64,000 nucleotides of DNA. It comes from Lunularia cruciata. Its lineage: Eukaryota > Streptophyta > Marchantiopsida > Lunulariales > Lunulariaceae. The translations under genes and the position numbers were made by a program. Below, in pieces: positions 56,941 through 64,000 of this stretch; within the stretch, counting starts at the first letter, position 1; the number at the start of each line of letters is the position of its first letter. Below the pieces are notes generated by a model. The model worked only from the letters and a program-made list of their open reading frames with translations, was not told the origin of the DNA and did no database searches. The stretch covers positions 25,211,493-25,275,492 of the forward strand of contig OX419759.1 in NCBI GenBank assembly GCA_948567375.1, given 5' to 3'.

Positions 56941-57534
56941 TCATTCTAGATAGTTACCTCTTGTCACAAAATCCACAATCTCCTTGTACTCCATTGGAAC
57001 CTCTTGCGTGACTGAGATTGTCATGAGCTCCTCATCTATGAAGGAATCATCCACTGGCTCATCTCCATCATGATCATAGGCTCTAGATAACAAATCAACA
57101 TTTGCATGTTTCTTTCTTGGCCTATCCTCAATGGTGTAGTCATACTCAGACAAGAGTATCATCCACCTTGCTAGTCTCCCTTCAACATTAGGCTTGTTGA
57201 AGATGTACTTCAAAGCCTTGTGATCCATGACAATGGTGTCTTTCCCTCCAATCAAGTAGTGTCTAAACTTCTTGAGACCAAAGATCACTGCCAACCCTTC
57301 TCTCTCCGTGACAAAGTAGTTCTTTTCTGCTTAAACCATCTGCCTACTAGCATAAGCTATTGGATGATCATGCCCATCTTGGTCTAATTGACTAAGAAAG
57401 CATTCTATAGCTACATTTAAAGCATTAGTGTAGAGGATGAAAGGCTTACTCCAATCAGGTTTAGCAAGAATCAGAGCTACAATAAGGGATTTCATGAGCT
57501 CCTCAAAAGCTTTGAGAGCCTTCTTGTCCTCCAA
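56941..57534 (-). pseudogene. Element K RNase H
   Basis: Two open stretches joined by one stop near 57334. Motifs: KPDWSKPFILYTNALNVAIE (Asn in place of the first Asp of Y-T-D-A-S), HPIAYASRQM, stop, AEKNYFVTEREGLAVIFGLK, IVMDHKALKYIFNK and HANVDLLSRAY. The lost first aspartate should impair activity. Confidence 0.8.
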
Positions 57535-58330
57535 ATCACCATGTAATCTACACCCTTCTTCATGTAGATAGTCAATGCATAAGCCTTGTTGGAAAATGAG
57601 AAGATGAACCTCTTATAGTATCCAACCATCCCCAAGAATTGGCGTAACTTTCTCAAGCTTGAAGGGAATGGAAGGTTTGAGATTTTCCTCACATTTTCAT
57701 GATCAACTACTATTCCATCCTTAAAGATGATGTGCCCCAAAAGTAGACCTTCTTCACATCCAAAAATGCACTCCTTTGGGTTGAGTGATGCATTTGCCTC
57801 ATCCAAGTGCTGCAAGACCTTGATTAGGTGCTCAAAGTGCTCCTCATTGCTCCCATGAACACAAAATTCATCAATGAAGTCTCTCACAAATTTCCCAATG
57901 AAAGGTTCAAATACCTTGTTCATGAACCATTGGAATGTGGCTGGAGCATTGCAAAGCCCAAAAGGCTTAACCTTGAAAGCGTAAGTTCCCTAAGGTGTGG
58001 TGAACGTGGTGAGTTGTTGATGCTTTGGTGTAATCTTGATTTGGTTATATCCACTATAACCATCTCCAAAACTGTACCTCTCATGACCTACAACCTCCTC
58101 CAAGATCTCATCAATGAATGGCAATGGGTAGTAGTCCTTATTGGTAATAGCATTGAGCTTCTTGTAATCCACACATACCCAAAGCTTGCCATCCTTTTCT
58201 TCACAATGACAATTGGAGACACCCATTCTGAATTCTCTACCTCAAAGATAAATCTAGCCTCCTTGAGCTTATCAATCTCCTCCTTCACAACCAAAGATAT
58301 TGGTGGGCTAATGTGACATTGCTTTTGGTG
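57492..58330 (-). pseudogene. Element K reverse transcriptase
   Basis: The minus strand reads SEWVSPIVIVKK, then after a frameshift KLWVCVDYKKLNAITNKDYY, YSFGDGYSGYNQIKI, stop, YAFKVKPFGLCNAPATF, RDFIDEFCVHGSNEEHFEHL, GLLLGHIIFKDGIVVD and LRQFLGMVGYYKRFIF. The catalytic box is FIDEF instead of F-[IV]-D-D-F, so one catalytic aspartate is replaced by glutamate. Frameshifts lie near 58220 and 57530. Confidence 0.85.
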
Positions 58331-59250
58331 GATTGGTCTTGCATGTGACTCCACCTCTATCTTGTGCTCCTCCAAGGTGACTTCCTTCAAATCCTTGTAA
58401 CTAAAAGCAAACACATGTATGAACTTGCGGAAAATCTCCTCAAATCTCACCTTCTCCTCCTTGGTAACATTTGGACCATACTTGAGGGTAGATAACCTTC
58501 TCTCTACCTCCTCAAGTGTCAATGGTGATTTATCTGGGTCCTGTAAAACCTCTGGCTTAGGTGCAAAATCCATAGCACACAAGGGATACACATCTGAATC
58601 CGATTCAGAGTCATCCTCCTCCGTGGAAGTCTCCTCTTCCATGCTTGTATCCACACCTGAAGCTCCTTCTTCAGAATCTGATTCCCAATAATCAGAAGAT
58701 GGTGTGTCTGAATGTGAAGTGTTGGTGGTGTTTGTCATAGGAATTGTGACTCTATGCTTTGATGGCCTAATCCTCAAGTACTCTTTGTGCCATCTATCAG
58801 TTGTGCATGCTACTCTCAACCATGGCCTTCCAAGAAGTAAGTCATAGCTTGAATCCTTCAAGACTTGGAAAGTCATGAGTTTTGAACTTCCATAACTGAA
58901 ACTACCACTTTATCCATCACCCCTATTGGTCAAAATTGTTGCTTGTTTGCCATGCTCACCACAAATGTCGAAGGTCTTGAGGGTATCATATGCAACCTTT
59001 CTGACATGGCATTCACTGCTAATCTTCCATCAACCAATGCACCCTTGATGTTGTGACCATTCACTCTCACATCAATCTTGGAGGCATATTCACAAAGGCC
59101 CCATGGTGTTGGCTTGGCATCCACCACCTCCATTGATACTAGAGCTTTTGCCTTCTTCTTCCTCTTGCTCCTTGTAGAACTCAAACCACCTCTAATGTAA
59201 TACCAAGAGCTAGCCATATGATCTAGATGTGAAATTTGGTTTGGTAACAT
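58331..59250 (-). pseudogene. Element K protease and linker
   Basis: The minus strand from 59250 carries KIDVRVNGHNIKGALVDGR followed by AVNAMSERL, a retropepsin site in which the usual D-G-G/S reads D-G-R. After stops it goes on with YDLLLGRPWLR (I-L-G-R-P-W-L box), a long acidic linker (SDSEEGASGVD, EEETSTEEDDSESDSD), and LSTLKYGPNVTKEEK with FRKFIHVFAFSYKDLKEV before RT. Gag is not present in readable form. Confidence 0.75.
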
Positions 59251-59535
59251 CTAGAATGATGTTATACATGATGGTCAAAATAGATCAGATAGAAGTAGAA
59301 CCAAAAGAGTACTTCTACTAATAGGGCAAAAACCAAAATAGACTTGAGAACCTTAGAACCAATAGCTAGACATACAATTTAAAGGTGAGAATTGGTTTGG
59401 TAACATTTGGAATGATGTTACACATGATGGACTAAACAGATCAGAAAGAGGTATCATCAAAAGGGGACTTCTACTAATAGAGTAGGAATCGAAATATGCC
59501 TGAAATCTTTGAAGGCAATTTCAGAGGCCTAAACA
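59215..59535. repeat. Two-copy tandem repeat, period about 159 bp
   Basis: The block with TTGGTTTGGTAACAT, GAATGATGTTA and ACTTCTACTAATAG occurs from about 59233 and again from about 59392 with scattered changes. It lies where the 5' part of element K would be expected. Confidence 0.75.
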
Positions 59536-59701
59536 GATGAATTAGGCCTTGAAAATGTGCTAGTTCCCCCCTTTCTTTGTCTCGTTGAGAGCTTTCCAAT
59601 GGTACCTTACTCACGTGATTTTGAGATTCCTACAAGAAGATTCCCTAAAAGATTCCCTCTGGTCAAAGCTTGTTTGACTAACCAGATAGGACCTAGACCA
59701 A

Positions 59702-59791
59702 ACATGTCACCCATCCAAGTAAGTAATCCAAGGGTGGAGCTTGCTGACATGTCACCTATCTGTGTCCTTAATCCTATGGTGGAGCTTCCTT
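59702..59791 (+). repeat. Two-copy 45-bp tandem repeat
   Basis: ACATGTCACC(C/T)ATC starts at 59702 and again at 59747; each copy ends GGTGGAGCTT. It lies just upstream of the TATA-like box at 59811. Confidence 0.75.
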
Positions 59792-59810
59792 GGCGGAGAT
59801 CCTCTTTGTC

Positions 59811-59818
59811 TATATAAT
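59811..59818 (+). promoter_or_regulatory. TATA-like box
   Basis: GTCTATATAATAAAGAG follows the 45-bp repeat. No coding frame follows within 300 bp. Confidence 0.35.
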
Positions 59819-60139
59819 AAAGAGAAGGTGCTCCCTTGGGGCATCAAATGTTTGAGTATGCAATCTATGTTTTCTCTCTTCTCTTGTCCTCGGAGTATTA
59901 CATCTAAGCTCCTTTCTCAAGGTAGGGTTCAAAGCAATCAATTGGTCCACTGGATGTTAGCCTTGTGACTACCAACATTCTCCAACACATTGTAGTTCCA
60001 TTGTTGCTTTGAAATCAAGAAATCCTCCATCCCCAACTTCTTCCTTGGAGTCTTTGTTGTTGATGGTGTTGAGGTGTGAGTGCTCCTAGTAGACATAGAA
60101 GTATCCTTGCTTGGAGTAAATCCTTGAGAAGAGTGAACA

Positions 60140-61557
60140 TTGGCCATGGAGGAGATGGATGAAGAGCCAAAGAAAGAAGAACACAAAGGAGGCAGAGCCA
60201 AGAAGTCAATAATAGTTGAACTTGCAGGTCCAAGTTCAGTCAGTAAGGAAGAAGAAAGCTCAAAGGCAATATCACTGAAGATACAAAGATCAAGACTTTG
60301 GGGGAAGGCTCTAGCGGAAGAAGCAAAGTATGAAGATGAAGCCAAAGACAAAGAAGGCTTTGAAAGAGTAAAATACTTAACACAAATATTGTTGGAGATG
60401 CTAAATACACAAAAGAGGTAATCCTACAAGATCATATGAAGGGGAAGAATGAGTTGCAAGTGCTGAAGTATCTGCTGGACAAAGTGAAGGGATTGAAGGA
60501 TAATGTAACCCGAAGAGAAGAAGAAGCTAAGGAACTTTGGGTGGATGTAGTCTTGAAGAAGAAGACTTTAGAGAACTTGCAAGAGAGTTTGAGAAGCAAG
60601 GAAGAGAGATGCACAGTCAAGCCAAAGAGTTGGAAGAGTAGACGGTGTTGTTGGCAATGATGAAAGAGGAGGTCAATGAAGTTTGCATTGAAAGTATTCA
60701 TGTAAAGGCAAAGGCGGTTGTGATGTAGCAGGAGTTAGAGAGCCTAAAGAAGAGTGCAGCCAAAAAAGATCAAGCATGGCAGAGGGAGTTGGCAATCCAA
60801 CACCAAGAGGAGGAAAGGTTGCGAGGCTTGGTCAAGAGTGCTGAGATGCAGAGTGCTTAGTATGTAGAAGAGAAGAAGATGCTTGTGGTTGAGATAAAAA
60901 ATGAGTTGAAGATGTACAAAGAAGAGTTGAAGGTAGAACAATCTTGGGAGTATGCATCAGAGTAAGTCAGAGAAGTTGTTGGAAGACTACGGGCAATGCT
61001 GAGCACAGAGCCTAAAGGAAGTTTGGAGGAAGTGTGAGACTGCATGAATTAAAATTGCTTGTGCAGGAAACTCGGAAGAGAAGAGAAAAAGATTTAGGAA
61101 TGAATACGAAGTGAGACTGCATGAATTAAAATTGCTTGTGCATGAAACTAGGAAGAGAAGAGAAAAAGATGTAGGAATGAATACTCTGTTAATACGTTTG
61201 AGAGAACAAGTAGATAGGAAGTTAATTGAAGTAGGAGACAATGTAAGTCTTAGCTCAGATTTAGTGAACTCAGAGTAAGAGAGACTTAGGAGTAGTGTGA
61301 AGGAAGATAAAAAGACCAAAGTTGCAGAAGTAGGAAAGCAAGTGTCTTTGGATTTGACATTTGAGACATTAGAGAAGAGTGGGTCAGAAGATAAAGATGT
61401 AGATAGATTAGATATGAGTGCAATTGTAGTTTGTAGTGAAGAAGTGGTAGAGATAGCAAAGGAATTAATAGAATTAGATAGACACAAAGAACAAGAAGTG
61501 ATAGGACAATCATTGGGTTTGGAAGCCAAAGAAGAAGTAAACATCAGATCAGCGTAG
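60140..61557 (+). pseudogene. Family-B U3 protein relic, C-terminal half
   Basis: It starts with the acidic-basic middle (MAMEEMDEEPKKEEHKGG), then AGPSSVSKEEESSKAISLK, LWGKALAEEAKYEDEAK, and the coiled-coil tail in several pieces with stops (QAWQRELAIQ, LHELKLLVQETRKR). A part around LHELKLLV is repeated at 61042 and 61109, a local duplication of about 68 bp. The end is KEEVNIRSA at TAG 61555-61557, 118 bp before TATTTAA. Confidence 0.7.
61042..61178 (+). repeat. About 68-bp tandem duplication in the U3 frame
   Basis: GAGACTGCATGAATTAAAAT and the following text to AAAAAGAT-TAGGAATGAATAC occur twice in a row. Other copies of the LTR have it once. Confidence 0.8.
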
Positions 61558-61674
61558 AAACAAATTGAGATATGAAGAGGCAGACATGAAGAGGTGCATT
61601 ATCATTTTGGATATGTGGGTTTGTAGAGTTGTTGTAGAATGGTATATTAGTCAGTAACTATCAAGTGCTTTGCC

Positions 61675-61681
61675 TATTTAA
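61675..61681 (+). promoter_or_regulatory. Conserved TATTTAA box of family-B LTR
   Basis: GCCTATTTAAAGGACGCCTTC lies 683 bp before the LTR end. Confidence 0.5.
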
Positions 61682-62374
61682 AGGACGCCTTCATAGTAAA
61701 ATGTTGTTCAATATTTCAAATTTTTGAAGATAGATAAAGTAAAGTGTTGAGTTCAGTGCTCATTGCTTGAGCTTAGATCCAAGTATCAATTTTGTGTTTT
61801 TTTATTTTTGAGTGTATCGAGAATTTCAAAGTGCAAGTCAATGTGCTCGTTGGATGTTGGATTCCATAGTTGTGATCTTTATTTTGTGTGTTTGATCTTG
61901 AGTGAAGTGCAATCAGAGTAATGCTTTGACGGATCCAAGAGAAATTGTAGTGTTGGTAGTATTTTGCATTTGTGAGTGCAGCGTTGAGTTGATGTGAAGC
62001 AATTTTGGTCAGGGAAGTTGTGCCTTCAGTGGAGGGGTGTAACACAATTCTGAGGCAAAGGTGCCTTGCAATGAAGAAGCCATTTTTGGAAGGATTTGAA
62101 TCATCACAATCAAGATTTGTTTGGACAGAATTTGATGGAGTTGTGAATAGTGAGTGTTAATTTGTAACAAGACTACAAATCAATGCTTGTTACTCTCTTT
62201 TGGGTGTGGTTTCTACCTGAGAGATTAAAGACACAACCAAGAAGAACTGAGATTGTTACTTTTTGTCTTTGTATTTGACCAATTCTGAATCATTTCTGTA
62301 TGGGAACAAACTTTACTTACTTGAGTATTGCAAAAGTGATATTTGTTGGGCTGTCACAGTCTACGTCAAACTAA

Positions 62375-62830
62375 AAATAACTTTAGTGATGATTAAAGAA
62401 TTGTCTATTCTTACACCAAGGTTACTTAATTGACTAGTGAGAGTTTCTACTTGGCTAATAAAAACTTATATCTCTTCTTTTGGTTTCATCTATAATTGAA
62501 AATCTCTTTAGGAAAGTATGCTTGTTCTTTGAAGCCCATTGCTCATGCAACATAATCAATCTACTCCACATCTAGTTTTCAATTTTGCAACTAATTAGTC
62601 TCTATAAGTACTTCTCTTCTTTGGCTACATAATTGTAGATTTTTGTAACATCATTCTTGCTCTACCATTTGGTCTCTTCTCTATCTATTATGACTTGTTC
62701 TATAATTTTTGCCCATTTATGATTCTCACAAGTCTCTTTAACTCAAAAACAATCATCATTTAGAATTTCCAAATCAAGGAATTCTTCCCATTAAGCCTAC
62801 TAAAATGTGTTATATCTCTCACATTGCTCC
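62375..62830 (-). pseudogene. Copia-type gag relic (UBN2-like)
   Basis: On the minus strand from 62830: THFSRLNGKNSLIWKF, stop, MMIVFELKRLVRIINGQK, then with frame changes WAKIIEQVIIDREETKW, KIENxMWSRLIMLHEQWA and FISQVETLTSQLSNLGVRID followed by NSLIITKVIFSL. This is the plant Copia gag pattern (F-GKN--WK--M---L-, W, L---F-M--GES---H, L---G--I-----). It has many stops. It ends near the right end of the LTR at 62358. Confidence 0.6.
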
Positions 62831-63865
62831 TTATAGCCATTATGTCCCAATCTACTTTCTTATTTGAAAAATATCTTTTAGTCCCTCAATCTTTTTGAAA
62901 TCCCACACCAAGAACAATCTTCTATCACTCTTTATGCATTAGGAAACATAGGTCCATAACTTGTTGAAAATTAGTGTGAAAATTGTACAAACCTATAAAT
63001 CAATACAAAACATAAGAATCACTAAAAGATACTCATAGCAGTTTTATGGACTTCCTCTTATTGTAGATCTAATCACATGAAATGAAGAATAGATTACCCA
63101 TAGGCTAGACTATCATATTATAAACTAATGGAAAATTTGGTCATGCTACTTGGGTTGCTTCTCCAAATTGCTACTCTTATGTCCTTGTTGCTCAAGCTTT
63201 CTTGACCAAGCCTCAAACATCTCAATGGAAAAGAACTTTTCTCACCAAAAGGTAAGACCCATTTGTAAACATTGCTCACTAATTCTAACTAGCATTGCTA
63301 TTGGGTCCTACGTGCAAACTCTAACTTCTATAGTAGAGTGAAAGCTATACTAACCTTAACTACCACATACTACATGTACTACCATCTAAAATGCAATTTC
63401 AAGATCACTATTCCCTTTAGTCCAAACATTATTGATTGATAGAGAAATTTATTTTAGTAGAAGAAGATGCAATCTAATAAATTGTATTGTATATGACAAC
63501 AAGTAGAGGATAATTCATTTTGCAAGAGGAATGCCAAGATTATGTCAAAACATGAAATGTAGGAAGAAATCTCCAATTGGATCCTAGTTGAATTCCAAAG
63601 GAGCATGCAATAAGTATCTTTTTGGGAGACTCAAGATATACTACTATGAGATATATGGGATCCTTGTTCAAGCAAGCAAGCACTCAAGATAAGCATACCA
63701 AATATGTTGCAAGAACCCAAATACCCAACTAACATAGTGAAGGAATTTTAAAAGTTAGCTGGCATTCTTTGCAAGAGAAAAGATTACAATTAAATAGTCA
63801 TATGAACAATGAGTATCTCTTAAAATATGCTAGCATCTAGGTGTGAAATTTTCCAGTTGTCACTG
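62831..63865. other. No recognisable gene; AT-rich
   Basis: I see no motif or repeat partner. One 63-codon frame (63150-63341, plus) is unsupported. Part may be the 5' leader of the Copia relic, which would lie to the right of its gag. Confidence 0.4.
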
Positions 63866-64000
63866 TGTGACAACCCAACAAATATCACTTTTGCGGTAAT
63901 CGGGTAAGTAAAGCTTGTTCCCGCAGACATACAATCAAAATTGGTCAAATACAAAGTCAAACAATAACTTATAGTTCTTCTTTAATCTCTCAGGTAGAAC
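63866..64000 (-). mobile_element. 3' end of another family-B LTR, cut by the window edge
   Basis: TGTGACAACCCAACAAATAT at 63866 is the reverse complement of the family-B LTR end. The next 130 bp match the terminal U5 (GTAAGTAAAG-TTGTTCCCG and CAAATACAAAGTCAAACAA). The rest lies outside the window. Confidence 0.85.

Larger units (their letters stand above)
45524..59250 (-). mobile_element. Ty3/gypsy element K, minus strand, split by two insertions
   Basis: Reading down the minus strand: protease (59250-58600), RT (58330-57500), RNase H (57534-56941), integrase (56936-56525), interruption by element J (47075-56519), integrase core continued (47069-46655), interruption by an inverted solo LTR (45963-46654), integrase C-terminus (45962-45524) and 3' LTR. 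The two integrase halves join across element J without loss: ...VVVID on one side and LTKWVEARPL on the other. Gag and 5' LTR are not found before 59250, where a tandem repeat begins. Confidence 0.85.
59536..60129. other. Promoter-like module without a gene
   Basis: On the plus strand there is a CACGTG box (59613), the 45-bp repeat listed separately, a TATATAATAAAG box (59811) and then a pyrimidine-rich leader (TTTTCTCTCTTCTCTTGTC). I find no frame after it. It may be the promoter half of an LTR whose ends I cannot see. Confidence 0.35.
60130..62358 (+). mobile_element. Family-B LTR, 5' truncated
   Basis: It begins inside the middle of the U3 frame (near AGCCAAAGAAAGAAGAAC) and runs to GGGCTGTCACA at 62358. 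The sequence is closest to the copy at 21766-25497. The 5' 1.5 kb is absent. The flanking bases GTCTA after it have no partner before it. It interrupts or borders a minus-strand Copia gag on its right. Confidence 0.8.

Noticed and set aside
59215-60129. 5' LTR of element K
   Set aside because: The 688-bp K LTR sequence is well defined at 44836-45523 and nothing like it occurs here in either orientation.
60130-62358. This truncated LTR as the missing 3' LTR of the element starting at 29186
   Set aside because: The flanks (ACCTT before 29186, GTCTA after 62358) do not match and the U3 text is closer to the 21.8-kb solo LTR than to the 29.2-kb LTR.
1-64000. Host genes, tRNA or rRNA genes, CRISPR arrays, bacterial operons
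   Set aside because: No intact non-transposon frame, no cloverleaf or rRNA signature, and no spaced direct-repeat array was seen. All recognisable coding text belongs to transposable elements.

Overview
This window is plant nuclear DNA made almost entirely of decayed, nested transposable elements. I see no intact host gene, no tRNA or rRNA, no CRISPR and no bacterial features. The evidence for a land plant is Ty3/gypsy pol modules of Tat/Athila type (FIDDF reverse transcriptase), a Copia-type gag, a PIF/Harbinger transposase relic, a primer-binding site resembling the tRNA-Asp type, and long solo LTRs inserted into one another. Element size, nesting and the unusual gypsy at 8-19 kb fit a large genome such as a gymnosperm or fern better than a compact angiosperm, but the sequence does not fix the species.

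Layout. 1-7.9 kb: no clear gene; an unidentified broken coding-like stretch (2.1-3.2 kb, minus), a repeat block (4.0-4.4 kb) and a PIF/Harbinger transposase relic (5.4-5.8 kb, minus). 7.9-19.5 kb: a decayed Ty3/gypsy element in the order gag, protease, C5-cytosine DNA methyltransferase, RT, RNase H, integrase, PHD finger. A 1.84-kb solo LTR with a perfect 5-bp target duplication sits just after its last stop codon. 19.5-21.8 kb: LTR fragments, a second copy of the 4-kb repeat, AT-rich DNA. 21.8-25.5 kb: solo LTR. 25.5-29.2 kb: (TA)n repeats and a weak gag-like relic. 29.2-44.8 kb: 5' LTR, primer-binding site and gag-protease of one large element, broken by three later LTR insertions. 44.8-59.3 kb: a minus-strand gypsy (element K), split by an inverted solo LTR of its own family and by the best-preserved element of the window (element J, 47075-56519, TSD ATCAA). 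59.2-60.1 kb: tandem repeats and a promoter-like module. 60.1-62.4 kb: a 5'-truncated LTR. 62.4-62.8 kb: Copia gag relic on the minus strand. The right edge holds the end of one more LTR.

Main themes. One LTR family (called family B here; begins TGTGGTACCCACA, ends GGGTTGTCACA) occurs at least nine times. Its full LTRs are about 3.7-3.9 kb and carry, in sense orientation, a relic open frame of about 780 codons for a protein with a globular N-terminus and a long acidic coiled-coil C-terminus. The frame ends 118-121 bp before a conserved TATTTAA box, which itself lies about 672-683 bp before the LTR end, so the gene appears to lie in U3. The other notable element is the gypsy that carries both a DNA methyltransferase domain and a PHD finger. 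Nearly all coding regions are broken, many by stops that look like CAG, CGA or TGG decay, as expected from methylation-driven C-to-T change.
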